Positions 37,323 to 46,380 are shown, counted from the first letter of the stretch. The stretch: DNA of 64,000 nt from Pseudobutyrivibrio xylanivorans (GCF_010906925.1 NZ_VTVE01000002.1:434001-498000); one strand, 5' to 3'. The notes: generated by a model not told the origin, from the sequence alone. Numbers and translations: made by a program.

Positions 37323-37871
37323 TTAATCCTCGCCTACTAGCTTAACTACCTCATAATCATGGGATACTGCTGGTAAAAATTTCTCCAATATGAAATTTGT
37401 CTTTATCTTAAGGCTGCTTGTGCATACACATGGGTGACAACCAATATAATCACCTTTTATGACATCCTCATCAATTAAAAGCTTTACTGCACCGTCCTTG
37501 TCATTCATTAAACCCATGACACTGACCGCACCAGGCTCTATATCCAAGTATTTTAACATATCTTCCGCATCTGCAAATGATAATCTGGCTGAATTTATCT
37601 GCTGGGACAATTCTTTTGTTTTAAACTTTTTATCACCTGGCATTAAAAGCAGATAAAAATTGGTCTTTTGTCTGTTGCATAAAAACAGGTTTTTACACAT
37701 TAGGGTGCCAAGCTTTTTATCTACTTCCTCACATGCCTCCATTGTTGTGGCTGGCTCATGATCCACTCTTTCATATTCAATCTGAAGCTCATCTAAATAA
37801 TCGTAAACTCGCACCTCTCGTTCTAGTCTTCCGGTCAAATCTGCAGGTCTTCCGGTCTGTAATTCTGTCAT
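37323..37871 (-). CDS. YbaK/ProX-type aminoacyl-tRNA editing protein
   Basis: A 182-residue single-domain deacylase of the YbaK/ProX group that clears mischarged tRNA such as Ala-tRNA(Pro). It contains DHEPATTMEACEEVDKKLGT, the conserved MCKNLFL, the lysine region PGDKKFKTKEL, and GAVSVMGLMNDKD. I placed the start at 37869-37871, preceded by AGAGGAGAATATT; the longer frame overlaps the NUDIX gene and has no site. It is downstream of the NUDIX gene by 41 bases. Confidence 0.9.
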   Translation of the reverse strand: MTELQTGRPADLTGRLEREVRVYDYLDELQIEYERVDHEPATTMEACEEVDKKLGTLMCKNLFLCNRQKTNFYLLLMPGDKKFKTKELSQQINSARLSFADAEDMLKYLDIEPGAVSVMGLMNDKDGAVKLLIDEDVIKGDYIGCHPCVCTSSLKIKTNFILEKFLPAVSHDYEVVKLVGED

Positions 37872-37912
37872 AATATTCTCCTCTTGATTCGATTTAAAGT
37901 TGTATTTATATG

Positions 37913-38314
37913 CTAAATCTGTTGTTTTAACTTTTCTATAAGGGTTATATCCGCTGGCAGCCAATCCACATCATCTATGGTTTCTTTTGTAAGCCATCTA
38001 GCGGCCTCATGTTCCTTTAAAACCAAATCACCCTCTACAATTTCGCTCCAAAAACAGTCCATGGATAAATGAAATGTTGGATAATCATACTCGATTGTAT
38101 CTATTAAATCTCCTACTTGAACTATAGTATCAAGCTCTTCTTTTATCTCTCTTTTAAGCGCTTCTTTTGGAGTCTCTCCTGCTTCTATTTTCCCACCTGG
38201 AAATTCCCAACCATCTTTGTAATCTCCATAACCTCTTTGGGTGGCAAATATCATGGGCTGGCCTTTTTCATTTTTTGCTTTTATTACTGCTGCAACTACC
38301 CTAACTGTCTTCAT
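37913..38314 (-). CDS. NUDIX hydrolase, MutT type
   Basis: A 133-residue NUDIX protein. The box lies at about residues 38-60 (GGKIEAGETPKEALKREIKE followed by EL), with all metal-binding Glu residues present. The size and the FPGGKIE start resemble MutT, an 8-oxo-dGTP pyrophosphatase that sanitises the nucleotide pool, but related enzymes use other nucleotides. Confidence 0.92.
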   Translation of the reverse strand: MKTVRVVAAVIKAKNEKGQPMIFATQRGYGDYKDGWEFPGGKIEAGETPKEALKREIKEELDTIVQVGDLIDTIEYDYPTFHLSMDCFWSEIVEGDLVLKEHEAARWLTKETIDDVDWLPADITLIEKLKQQI

Positions 38315-38323
38315 TATTTCCCC

Positions 38324-39442
38324 TTATTCTGATACCTCAACTTTTCCATCATTACTTATCTCTACATTTACAGATATATCTTCAAGCCTGTCATATAATG
38401 CTCTTTGGTCCTTGCTATCTGCCACATATGTGGTAGTACAATTTGCCTGCAATGCTGGTGTAATAAGCACTTCCATATGATCCTCATCATTGTCTCCGTA
38501 GCAATGAAGTGTCACAAGCATTGTATCTAGTGTCTTCTCGTTAAACCAGTAATTACCTAAGCTATATACAATAGGCACTCCCTCATAATACTCAAATCCC
38601 TGCAAACAGTGAGTATGGGCGCCTATAATTACATCTGCTCCTGCATCAATATATTCATGGGCAGTCTGCACCTGTACTTTCTCTAATTCTGTAGAATACT
38701 CTGTACCCCAATGTGGTAATGCCACAACTATATCCGCATTTGCGTCTGCTTCTTCGATCTCCTTATCAAAAAGCTCAGTGTCATAGCATCTTAAGATACC
38801 TGGCTCGGTTTCTGTTGCCTGGGGTGTCATTCTATTTTTTTCCGCCCTAGAGGCTGCTACAAAAGCAATTGTTTTCCCTTCAACCTCCATATATACCGGT
38901 TGGCTAGCCTCAGCCAAATTATGGCCTGCTCCTACATAAGGGATTCCCTCCTGCTCCAATGTGGTAAATGTATCTAGCAACGCATCCTTTCCATAGTCAT
39001 AAACATGATTATTAGCAAGGCCAACTATATCTACTCCCAGCTCCTTAAGATTCTCCACCCTATCTGGATTGGCTCTAAATGTGTAAGCCTTACCATCAAG
39101 CGGATTTCCACGGTCACTGTAGGTAAACTCATTATTTATCCACATTATATCTGCCTGCTGCATAGTACTTATCAACTCAGGCGCTATACAGTCTTCTATA
39201 CCATTTTCACAGGTATTCAAATACTGGGTTGTGACCCAATTTTCGTCAAAATTAATATCTCCAGCAAAACATAGGGTGAAGTCATATTCCCCATTGTCCT
39301 GTATTTCTTCAACACTAGTCGCATCTGCCACTTGGGCTTTTGCCTCTATTTTTTCTTCTTTAGCTATGTTGGGTTTGCTACCACAGCCTACAAAACAAAC
39401 TGCTACACAAAGACCAACTGCTACCTGTTTTCTACTATTCAT
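38324..39442 (-). CDS. CapA-family lipoprotein
   Basis: A 372-residue exported protein of the CapA/PgsA family. A lipoprotein signal (VGLCVAVCFVGCG) is followed by a metallophosphatase-like fold with FAGDINFDENW, WINNEFTYSDRG, GLANNHVYDYGKDAL, ALPHWGTEYS and IIGAHTHCLQGFEYY. The Asp, Asn and His residues match the metal-binding motifs. Founders take part in poly-gamma-glutamate capsule formation, but the other pgs genes are absent, so its substrate is open. It is nine bases upstream of the NUDIX gene. Confidence 0.92.
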   Translation of the reverse strand: MNSRKQVAVGLCVAVCFVGCGSKPNIAKEEKIEAKAQVADATSVEEIQDNGEYDFTLCFAGDINFDENWVTTQYLNTCENGIEDCIAPELISTMQQADIMWINNEFTYSDRGNPLDGKAYTFRANPDRVENLKELGVDIVGLANNHVYDYGKDALLDTFTTLEQEGIPYVGAGHNLAEASQPVYMEVEGKTIAFVAASRAEKNRMTPQATETEPGILRCYDTELFDKEIEEADANADIVVALPHWGTEYSTELEKVQVQTAHEYIDAGADVIIGAHTHCLQGFEYYEGVPIVYSLGNYWFNEKTLDTMLVTLHCYGDNDEDHMEVLITPALQANCTTTYVADSKDQRALYDRLEDISVNVEISNDGKVEVSE

Positions 39443-39589
39443 AATTATCCTTAAAATATGATTTTCAATATCATAAAAATTTTAACCGTTATGCTCCTTT
39501 ATTTAAAGCACTAGGTATATTTTACCATTTTAAAAAAGTCTAGTAACTCCCCATTTTTCGCGCTTTTTCTAATCTAAACAGTTTAAATG

Positions 39590-39619
39590 TTGCAAATATG
39601 TTACGTTTTGGTCTATAAT
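39590..39619 (+). promoter_or_regulatory. Promoter of the 98-residue hypothetical gene
   Basis: TTGCAA (39590-39595) and TATAAT (39614-39619) are separated by 18 bases, 33 bases before the ATG. Confidence 0.65.
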
Positions 39620-39652
39620 GTTACAAGTTTTTAAAGAAAGGAGTTATAAGTT

Positions 39653-39949
39653 ATGAAAACTTCAAAGCCTACAAAAACAGAACTTGAGATAAATGATTAT
39701 ATTATGGCCAACAAGGGCATCTCTTATTATGATGTTCTTATTTTCGCCTACGACAACGACTTGGATAAATGGATTGACCTACTTAAACATACTAAATATA
39801 AAAAAGCCCTATCTGATACCCTGCGAGATATTCAGATAGAGCTAGGTATGTTTACTGTCAGATTAGATGAACAGCTAAAGCTGTGTCATGAGGCGGAGAT
39901 TCGTTACTACCACCGACATAGCGCGAAGTTTGCTGAGCTTTATTCTTAG
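39653..39949 (+). CDS. Hypothetical 98-residue helical protein
   Basis: I do not recognise this protein. It is soluble, mostly helical and charged, with LEINDYIMANKGISYYDVLI near the start and a C-terminal helix rich in Arg, His and Tyr. A good promoter and an AAAGGAG site precede it, so it is likely expressed. It stands alone between divergently placed genes. Confidence 0.75.
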   Translation: MKTSKPTKTELEINDYIMANKGISYYDVLIFAYDNDLDKWIDLLKHTKYKKALSDTLRDIQIELGMFTVRLDEQLKLCHEAEIRYYHRHSAKFAELYS

Positions 39950-40101
39950 CAGGAAATAGCCTTATATTTTTCCTCTTGCCTAAGCTTTTGTAGTTCCTGC
40001 TGGCCTACTTCCATTATTCTTTGATCTAGGACTGCAAAGGTAATGTCTATTTCTTCTTCTAAAAGAAAATCTAGACATGCCTGCAGTGCCACCTGCCTAT
40101 T
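39946..40101 (-). pseudogene. Possible C-terminal remnant of a macro-domain-like protein
   Basis: Directly after the acetyltransferase gene the minus strand has an open frame of 51 codons (QVALQACLDFLLEEEIDITF then AVLDQRIMEVGQ) with no start codon supported by a Shine-Dalgarno. The pattern AL-A--FL-E--I-FAVLD looks like the end of a macro domain. It may be a relic or a fortuitous frame. Confidence 0.35.
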
Positions 40102-40104
40102 TTA

Positions 40105-40662
40105 CTACAACAATTTATACATTGAAATCTCACCTATGCTTGTGCCATCATCAAGCTTAAATCCACAAGGCAATTTTCCTGATTCTACAAATCCCATTTT
40201 CTTATATAAGCCAAGAGCTTTCGTGTTATCCTCTAGCACTTCTAATTCCATGCATGTATACCCTGCGTTTTTTGCAAAATCAATTGCATGCTCCATTAAA
40301 ATAGTTCCAAGACCAGCTCCGTGATATTCTTTTCTAACACCAAGTCCTATCTCACACCGATGCTTTGTTTTTCGACCTTTACCGATGCATCTAACAGCAA
40401 TGTTTCCAACGATTTTTTCATTATCAAATATAGAAGTCATAGTCTGCCTCGAATCGTCATAAAGGCTCTGTAGTCTCTTTTCTTCTTCCTTTATATCTTT
40501 TTCACTTTGTCCCACTTCATCTCCATACCGAGTCATAAAATGGGTATCATCAGATACTTGATACATGAAATCTAGGAATTGTTCTGCATTAGCTGCATTT
40601 ATTGATTTCATAGTATATTTCTGCCCGTCTTTACCTATAATTTCTCTAGCCTGCTCCTTCAA
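40105..40662 (-). CDS. GNAT-family N-acetyltransferase
   Basis: A 185-residue GCN5-related acetyltransferase. The acetyl-CoA loop is in GVRKEYHGAGLGTILMEHAI (R-x-x-G-x-G/A motif), followed by MELEVLEDNTKALGLYKKMG. The start is a TTG at 40660-40662, seven bases after GAGGAGG. Substrate unknown; the closest style is the ribosomal-protein or small-molecule acetyltransferase group. Confidence 0.9.
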   Translation of the reverse strand: MKEQAREIIGKDGQKYTMKSINAANAEQFLDFMYQVSDDTHFMTRYGDEVGQSEKDIKEEEKRLQSLYDDSRQTMTSIFDNEKIVGNIAVRCIGKGRKTKHRCEIGLGVRKEYHGAGLGTILMEHAIDFAKNAGYTCMELEVLEDNTKALGLYKKMGFVESGKLPCGFKLDDGTSIGEISMYKLL

Positions 40663-40730
40663 AGCCTTCCCTCCTCATGTATCATAAACTGTATATTAAG
40701 GGATATTTTACTGTTTTTCTCAAAATAAAT

Positions 40731-40752
40731 AAAGCCCACAAATGTGAGCTTT
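40731..40752 (-). terminator. Terminator of the bioY-bioB-bioD operon
   Basis: AAAGCCCACA and TGTGAGCTTT form a stem (one G-U pair) followed by a T-rich stretch on the minus strand. Confidence 0.8.
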
Positions 40753-40757
40753 AATTG

Positions 40758-41429
40758 TTAAAATATTATGTTCTCTCCATTTGGAGCTACTGTCCCTATT
40801 ACTTTAAGTCCAGTAAGCTCTTCAATCATGTAGTAATTGTCTTTTTGCATCAAGTCTCCTATGTAATTGTTAAGAAGTACTCCCTCTATTTCAATACCTA
40901 GGGTTTTAATATAAGCTGCTGTGGTTACCACATTGTGAATGGTTCCAAGACCTGCATCAGCCACTATAATTACCGATAATCCCAGTTCTTTTACAACGTC
41001 TGGTAGCAGTATCTTTTTTGATTCATCATATCGGATAGGACACACGATTCCTCCGCTTCCCTCTACAACTGTAAACTGATGACTATCTCTTACAACTTGA
41101 TAATCTCCAACTATTTTATCTAATTCTATAGGACGATTATTTATTTTTGCAGCTAAATGGGGAGATACAGCCTCACTAAACAGATATGAAACCATCGACT
41201 CATCAGACTGCTCTAGGCCTGCTATCTTTTTTACATATCCCGCATCACTTTCAGGAATTGTATCTGCACCTGAAATCGCAGCTTTATAATATGCTACATC
41301 TATGCCCTGTTCCCTATAATACTTAGCTAAAAGGGCCGTCACATATGTCTTTCCTATATCCGTGCCTGTTCCAGTGATAAATACACCCTTTTTACATTTT
41401 GCAAGTTCTAGTAATTTCGTCATTTGCAT
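40758..41429 (-). CDS. bioD: Dethiobiotin synthetase
   Basis: BioD closes the ureido ring of dethiobiotin from 7,8-diaminopelargonate, CO2 and ATP. The 223-residue protein has the P-loop FITGTGTDIGKTYVTALLAK, the catalytic lysine in YYKAAISG, VVEGSGGIVCPI and the late VLLNNYIGD nucleotide motif. It ends the bioY-bioB-bioD operon. bioA, bioF and bioW are absent from the window. Confidence 0.96.
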   Translation of the reverse strand: MQMTKLLELAKCKKGVFITGTGTDIGKTYVTALLAKYYREQGIDVAYYKAAISGADTIPESDAGYVKKIAGLEQSDESMVSYLFSEAVSPHLAAKINNRPIELDKIVGDYQVVRDSHQFTVVEGSGGIVCPIRYDESKKILLPDVVKELGLSVIIVADAGLGTIHNVVTTAAYIKTLGIEIEGVLLNNYIGDLMQKDNYYMIEELTGLKVIGTVAPNGENIIF

Positions 41430-41444
41430 TCACCTACGCCCATT

Positions 41445-42428
41445 CTATTTTTCCCAAAGCTCTTCCTTATATCCCAGCTCGTGAATCATATTCATATCTG
41501 ACTCAATTGTATAGCCTGCCGTGGTAAGCATATCACCAGAGATTACTGCATTGGCGCCTGACTTAAAGCATTCTCTACCATGTCCTGGCAACAGTCCTCT
41601 TCCTCCAGCTAATCTAATGGATGCATCTGGTAAAATAAATCGATATACCGCAACTATACGGCACATATCATCTATAGTAAGCTTTTCATTTTTTTCAAAT
41701 GGAGTTCCAGGAATAGGATTAAGCATATTAACTGGCACGCTCTTTACATTAAGGCTTCTAAGCTCTAGGGCCATGTCGATTCTGTCCTCTACGCTCTCTC
41801 CAAGTCCCATAATTCCGCCACTGCAAATGCTCATTCCGGCTTCCCTTGCATTTCTAATAGCCTGCAACTTGTCCTCATGGGTATGTGTGGTGCACACTTT
41901 TGAAAAATAGCTTGCAGAAGTTTCAAGATTATTATGAATTCTAGTAATTCCAGCCTCTCTTAATCTCTTATATTGTTCAGTGTTTAATAGTCCAAATGAA
42001 CCACAGATTTCTATATCAATTGTTCTTTTTATCTCTCTTACTGCCTCACAGACTTTGTCTACTTCAGCATCTGTAAGAGCTCTTCCAGATGTCACAATAG
42101 AATATCTTAAAACACCACGATCTGCATTGTATTTTGCCTGCTTTACTATTTCCTCCTTCTCTAGAAGTGGATACTGCTCAGAGCAGGTTTTATAATGAGC
42201 TGACTGTGAGCAGAACTTACAGTTTTCTGAACAACGCCCACTTTTTCCATTAATAATAGTGCACATATCAAATGCATTATTACAAAAATGCTCTCTCAAC
42301 TCATCCGCAGCCTGGCAAAGCTCTTTTAAATCCTCCTCTGGCAGATTGTAAAGTGCCAAAGCCTCCTCTTTTGTAATCTCGTTTCCTGCCAGTACCTTTT
42401 CTTTTAACTCTTGAATTAAATTGCCCAT
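41445..42428 (-). CDS. bioB: Biotin synthase
   Basis: BioB is the radical-SAM enzyme that inserts sulfur into dethiobiotin. The 327 residues contain the CxxxCxxC cluster motif CSENCKFCSQS, the second-cluster cysteine and arginine region, and the C-terminal RLAGGRGLLPGHGRECFKSG typical of BioB. It lies between bioY and bioD on one transcript. Confidence 0.97.
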   Translation of the reverse strand: MGNLIQELKEKVLAGNEITKEEALALYNLPEEDLKELCQAADELREHFCNNAFDMCTIINGKSGRCSENCKFCSQSAHYKTCSEQYPLLEKEEIVKQAKYNADRGVLRYSIVTSGRALTDAEVDKVCEAVREIKRTIDIEICGSFGLLNTEQYKRLREAGITRIHNNLETSASYFSKVCTTHTHEDKLQAIRNAREAGMSICSGGIMGLGESVEDRIDMALELRSLNVKSVPVNMLNPIPGTPFEKNEKLTIDDMCRIVAVYRFILPDASIRLAGGRGLLPGHGRECFKSGANAVISGDMLTTAGYTIESDMNMIHELGYKEELWEK

Positions 42429-42455
42429 CTTATTCTCCTTTTACATTATTTATGC

Positions 42456-43010
42456 CTACTCCATGATGCGAATAGCTGTTAATCTTGTTCCCACAAATGA
42501 TGCTAAGCCGCAGAGCACAAGGTCTCCTGGCATATCTAGTGGAAAACAAGATAAAAGAATAACTCCAAGTGTCTCAGGAGTATTCAAGTAATATTTCAAC
42601 ATCAAATATTTATATACGATTCCAATTCCATAAGTTACAGCAAAGCCTCCCAGACAAGCCAGAAAATAGTGAAGGAAGCTTACACTCATTTTTCTACTAA
42701 TAAACCCTGTGACAAATGCAGCCACTATAAAACCTATGAGATATCCAAAGCTAGGACGGAACACATAGCCTATTCCACCGCCTGCTGCAAATATTGGAAG
42801 CCCCACTAGTCCAAGAAGCACATAGCATCCAACAGAGATTGCCCCCAGTTTTCCTCCAAGCAAAATACCAGCCATCAATACAAAGAAAAACTGCAATGTG
42901 AAATAATCCATATAAGGTACCGGGATTTGAATGAACGCACCTATAGCAACTAGCGCTGCAAACAAGGCGCAAAGAACCTGATTTTTTACAGATAAAATAG
43001 ATTTTGTCAT
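42456..43010 (-). CDS. bioY: Biotin transporter BioY
   Basis: BioY is the S component of an ECF-type biotin importer. The 184-residue protein has six predicted membrane segments and the family motifs GVLLGGKLGAISV-like (ILLGGKLGAISVGCYVLLGL) and FRPSFGYLIGFIVAAFVTGF, plus a C-terminal PGDL. It is the first gene behind the BirA-type operator. No EcfA/EcfT genes are present here. Confidence 0.95.
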   Translation of the reverse strand: MTKSILSVKNQVLCALFAALVAIGAFIQIPVPYMDYFTLQFFFVLMAGILLGGKLGAISVGCYVLLGLVGLPIFAAGGGIGYVFRPSFGYLIGFIVAAFVTGFISRKMSVSFLHYFLACLGGFAVTYGIGIVYKYLMLKYYLNTPETLGVILLSCFPLDMPGDLVLCGLASFVGTRLTAIRIME

Positions 43011-43060
43011 GATTAGTTACACTCCAGTAAGTATTTGGCTCTAAAAGCCAGTCCCTACTG

Positions 43061-43089
43061 AGTGTATGAAAACAGACGTCGAATGTCAA
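43061..43089 (-). promoter_or_regulatory. bio operon promoter
   Basis: On the minus strand TTGACA (43084-43089) and TACACT (43061-43066) are 17 bases apart. The -35 box is inside the BirA-type operator. Confidence 0.7.
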
Positions 43090-43114
43090 CCATTAGTTAT
43101 CTAATAGGTGACAA
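43084..43114 (-). promoter_or_regulatory. BirA-type biotin operator
   Basis: Inverted half-sites TGTCAACC (43084-43091) and GGTGACAA (43107-43114) are separated by 15 bases. This matches the Firmicutes BirA pattern (TTGTTAACC, 14-15 bases, GGTTAACAA) with a single change per half, and it overlaps the -35 box of the bioY promoter, so BirA with biotin should repress it. Confidence 0.8.
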
Positions 43115-43226
43115 TTATATTCTTTAATTCTTGCTCACTTTGCGATAAAAGTTATATTTTCCCCATTGACTTAATATATATATATATAATTAATCGACTC
43201 ATTTTTTTACTTGAAAGGAGAAATAT

Positions 43227-43934
43227 ATGTTTTGCGTAAAATGTGGACAATTGTTGCCTGAAGGGAGTAGTTTTTGCAGTAAATGCGGCACTCCTATTTC
43301 TTTTGTAAATGAAAAAAGAAATGAATCAATCGAGCCTGCTCAATTTAATGATAATACCCCTTCTGAATCAGAAGATATTGCAGATGTAATACGTAAAATT
43401 AATCAATCAATGCCGTATTACGAAAATATTCAACAACAGATTGACAAAATATCTCGCCTTGAGCGAAAAAGAACGCTTACTTTAACCGCTCCTATATCAT
43501 TTATATGGGGATGCATTCGTTTCAGCATAGTTTTTGTTCTTTTAAATATGCCACTTCTCCCCTTCGTCACATTGATGGGTGGACCGGAAGAACATCCTAT
43601 GTTTATTATGCCAGCTGCTTTTATTGCAAGTATATATGGTCTTTTTGGAAGATATATAAATTCATATATTATGGGCCGTAAATTAAACACTCTTTACAAA
43701 AATCTTGCCGACTATGCTGCTAACAACGCTACACCAGAAAGCTTTGTACTAGCTCCAGATTATCGTTGTTCTTCCGCTGCTAATTTTATAAAAAATTGTC
43801 TTATAAATAAAATGGCCTCATCTCTTGGTGAAGCATACAATTTGTACAATAATCACTTATATCAGAATAATACTACTTCCCAATTGAATTCTATTTCACT
43901 TCAGTTATGGAATGGCGTTAATGTTAATTGGTAA
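43227..43934 (+). CDS. Zinc-ribbon membrane protein
   Basis: The 235-residue protein starts with a CxxC-(n)-CxxC zinc ribbon (MFCVKCGQLLPEGSSFCSKC, residues 1-20), then a polar coiled-coil-like linker, two or three membrane segments at about 90-150 and a soluble C-terminal part. Such zinc-ribbon membrane proteins are common in Firmicutes and mostly uncharacterised. A GAAAGGAG site lies before the ATG. It is a single-gene unit with its own terminator. Confidence 0.85.
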   Translation: MFCVKCGQLLPEGSSFCSKCGTPISFVNEKRNESIEPAQFNDNTPSESEDIADVIRKINQSMPYYENIQQQIDKISRLERKRTLTLTAPISFIWGCIRFSIVFVLLNMPLLPFVTLMGGPEEHPMFIMPAAFIASIYGLFGRYINSYIMGRKLNTLYKNLADYAANNATPESFVLAPDYRCSSAANFIKNCLINKMASSLGEAYNLYNNHLYQNNTTSQLNSISLQLWNGVNVNW

Positions 43935-43950
43935 TCTATAATATCCTACA

Positions 43951-43977
43951 AAGGACAGGCTTTGCCTGTCCTTTTTT
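43951..43977 (+). terminator. Terminator after the zinc-ribbon gene
   Basis: AAGGACAGGC and GCCTGTCCTT pair perfectly around TTT, followed by T residues. Confidence 0.93.
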
Positions 43978-44119
43978 AGAAAGAGCACTAACCTTCCATA
44001 ACATTTGGTAACGGAAATGGAATAACGCTAGTGTTCTGGGAGCTCAAGCCGACCTGCTTAGAATGGTACAAAAATCTGTGTTATAATTTTATACATATTT
44101 ATTTGAGGAGAATAACGAC

Positions 44120-44590
44120 ATGAATTCGAGATCAGACATATTAAAACAACAATATAACTTACAGCAGCATCCGGAAGGTGGTTGGTTTGCAGAAGTTTAT
44201 ACCGCACCATTTGAAATAGAGGGTCGTCCACTTGCTGGCAGTATTTACTTCTTGTTAGATAAAGACGAAATCTCACATTTTCATCAGATAGACTGCGATG
44301 AGATTTGGTACTATCACGAGGGCTGTGGTATGAAAGTTACTATTCTTGGCCCAAATGGAAAAGAAGAAATCTTCCTCGGAAATGAGGTAGAAAAAGGTCA
44401 ACGCGCAATGGTCGTTATCCCTAAAGGTGTTATCTTTGGTGCGGAAAATCTTTCTAATGAAGGCTTCACTTTCGTATCTTGTGCTACTACACCAAACTTC
44501 ACTTATGAAGGTTTTAGACTTGTATATAAAGATGAAATCAAAAACAACTGGGCTAGTTATTACGATGATGTGGAATACTTAGCATATTAA
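44120..44590 (+). CDS. Cupin-fold protein, DUF985 type
   Basis: A 156-residue cupin beginning LQQHPEGGWFAEVYTAP, with the metal-binding FHQIDCDEIWYYHEG and the second cupin motif VIPKGVIFGAENL and FTFVSCATTPNFTYEGFRL. This matches the DUF985 (cupin_5) family, whose activity is unknown. TGAGGAG precedes the ATG, and a TATAAT lies at 44082-44087. Confidence 0.9.
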   Translation: MNSRSDILKQQYNLQQHPEGGWFAEVYTAPFEIEGRPLAGSIYFLLDKDEISHFHQIDCDEIWYYHEGCGMKVTILGPNGKEEIFLGNEVEKGQRAMVVIPKGVIFGAENLSNEGFTFVSCATTPNFTYEGFRLVYKDEIKNNWASYYDDVEYLAY

Positions 44591-44706
44591 TATCTATTTG
44601 CATAACACTATCTCACATATCTTATATTGGCTCATATGGTTGTCCTTTAAATATTTTATAAAACATTAAATACCATTAGAACGATAATAATGAACCATTA
44701 TATGAC

Positions 44707-44745
44707 AAAAGACACTATTTAGATTACTCTAAATAGTGTCTTTTA
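44707..44745. terminator. Strong bidirectional terminator
   Basis: AAAAGACACTATTTAGA (44707-44723) and its complement (44728-44744) form a perfect 17-bp stem. It lies between the cupin gene and the displaced rpsR 3' end. On the minus strand it would be the natural terminator for an rpsR transcript. Confidence 0.93.
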
Positions 44746-44748
44746 AAT

Positions 44749-44785
44749 TCAAGAATTAATCCTGTACGTATGGCATAAGTGCAAC
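44749..44785 (-). repeat. 37-bp direct repeat, left copy: displaced rpsR 3' end
   Basis: These 37 bases are identical to 51070-51106. On the minus strand they encode the last codons of S18 (ALMPYVQD and stop) with no S18 gene attached. Identity ends sharply on both sides. Confidence 0.95.
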
Positions 44786-44825
44786 CGTTTTCTATTAAAT
44801 TATCTCAATTTCTTTCATCCAAAAA

Positions 44826-45536
44826 TTAATGCTTAATCTTTGCTCCTAAGTATGCTGCCTTTATCTCGTCATTTTTAGCTAATTCCTCACCCGTTCCTCT
44901 TAGTGTGATAGCTCCAGTCTCCATAACATATGCGCTGTGGGCTATCTTAAGTGCCATATTTGCATTCTGCTCAATAAGAAGTACCGTAACTCCCTGCTTG
45001 TTAATCTCTTTAATAATGTCGAATATTCCCTGTACAATAATTGGCGCAAGACCTAAGGAAGGTTCGTCCATCATAATTATCTTAGGCTTGCTCATAAGAG
45101 CTCTACCTACTGCAAGCATCTGCTGCTCACCACCTGACAATGTACCTGCCGGTTGCCATGATCTCTCCTTAAGCCTAGGAAACAAGTCATACACATAATC
45201 GATATCATCAGTTAGGCTATCTGTTCTCATATATGCGCCTATCTTAAGATTCTCTAATACACTCATATCAGGGAACACATGACGTCCCTCAGGAACCAGC
45301 GTAATTCCTTCTGTTACTATCTCATTGGTCTGCTGACCCATGATTTCCTTGCCATCTATCTTAATTGAGCCTGACTCAGGCTTAACCAGACCGATGATTG
45401 ACTTTAATGTAGTACTTTTACCTGCTCCATTAGAGCCAATTAACGTACATATCTCTCCATCATTTACATCGAAGGATATGCTTCTTACTGCCCTGATTCC
45501 ACCGTAACTTACGCTTAAATCTCTAATCTCCAACAT
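44826..45536 (-). CDS. livF: Branched-chain amino-acid ABC transporter ATPase LivF
   Basis: A 236-residue ATPase of the LivF type with Walker A LIGSNGAGKSTTLKSIIGL, the LivF-typical LVPEGRHVFPDMSVLENL, signature LSGGEQQMLAVGRALMSKP and Walker B IIMMDEPSLGLAP. It is the last gene of the livKHMGF operon and overlaps livG by 14 bases. Confidence 0.96.
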   Translation of the reverse strand: MLEIRDLSVSYGGIRAVRSISFDVNDGEICTLIGSNGAGKSTTLKSIIGLVKPESGSIKIDGKEIMGQQTNEIVTEGITLVPEGRHVFPDMSVLENLKIGAYMRTDSLTDDIDYVYDLFPRLKERSWQPAGTLSGGEQQMLAVGRALMSKPKIIMMDEPSLGLAPIIVQGIFDIIKEINKQGVTVLLIEQNANMALKIAHSAYVMETGAITLRGTGEELAKNDEIKAAYLGAKIKH

Positions 45537-46380
45537 CTTCAGTCACCCCCAGATATGCTTCTATTACAGTTTGATTAGTGGCTATTTCCTCTGGTAATCC
45601 ACTCGCGATCGTCTTACCGAAATCAAGCACATATATTCTATCTGATATCTCCATTACAAGGTCCATATGGTGCTCTATCATAAATATTGTAAGGTCATAC
45701 TTATCTCTGATTTCTCTAATGTACTCTGTCAGCTCCATAGTCTCCTGTGGGTTCATGCCTGCAGCGGGCTCATCTAATAGCAATAGCTTAGGCTCTGTTG
45801 CCAATGCTCTTGCTATCTCAAGCTTCCTTTGGATTCCATATGGTAGAGATCCTGCTATATCATCCTTGTACTGATATAAATCCAACTCCTTTAAAAGTTC
45901 CACTGCCTCCTTACGCATTCTGCTTTCTTCGCTATGGTTCAGCCGAAATGTGGCCGTGAAGGGATTCTGCTTAGCTCTCATGTGTTTAGCCACCAGTACA
46001 TTATCCATTACTGTCTGGGAAGAAAAGAGACGAATGTTCTGAAAGGTTCTGGCAATCCCTTTCTTAGTGATTACATCTGGTGTAGGTGCTACTATAGTTC
46101 CAAAATACTCTCCCTCATCCTCACCTAGGTACATGCGCTTCATCTTACCCTGAGGATGGTTTCTAACTAATATCTTATTGTTAAAATATACTTCTCCATT
46201 AGTTGGTTCGTACACTCCTGTGATACAGTTAAATGCTGTTGTCTTGCCTGCACCATTAGGTCCAATAAGAGCGATGATTTCACCCTTATTCACCTCAAGT
46301 GACAGATCATTTACTGCAACTACACCACCAAACTGCATTGTTACATGCTCAACTCGGAGGACACTTTCTTTATTAGGCAT
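45523..46380 (-). CDS. livG: Branched-chain amino-acid ABC transporter ATPase LivG
   Basis: A 285-residue LivG ATPase with Walker [19 protein letters not shown], a longer insert with [20 protein letters not shown], signature [19 protein letters not shown], Walker [17 protein letters not shown] and switch His in [14 protein letters not shown]. It overlaps both neighbours, consistent with a coupled operon. Confidence 0.96.
   Translation of the reverse strand: MPNKESVLRVEHVTMQFGGVVAVNDLSLEVNKGEIIALIGPNGAGKTTAFNCITGVYEPTNGEVYFNNKILVRNHPQGKMKRMYLGEDEGEYFGTIVAPTPDVITKKGIARTFQNIRLFSSQTVMDNVLVAKHMRAKQNPFTATFRLNHSEESRMRKEAVELLKELDLYQYKDDIAGSLPYGIQRKLEIARALATEPKLLLLDEPAAGMNPQETMELTEYIREIRDKYDLTIFMIEHHMDLVMEISDRIYVLDFGKTIASGLPEEIATNQTVIEAYLGVTEDVGD

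Noticed and set aside
43019-43066. Inverted repeat ACACTC...GAGTGT upstream of bioY, at first read as a leader hairpin hiding the Shine-Dalgarno.
   Set aside because: One arm overlaps the -10 box, so it lies upstream of the expected transcription start and would not be in the RNA. Only a 5-bp inner stem remains.
43171-43190. Run of TA dinucleotides before the zinc-ribbon gene.
   Set aside because: A low-complexity tract in an AT-rich promoter region. The spacing to the TTGACT upstream does not give a clean -10, so I did not call a promoter.
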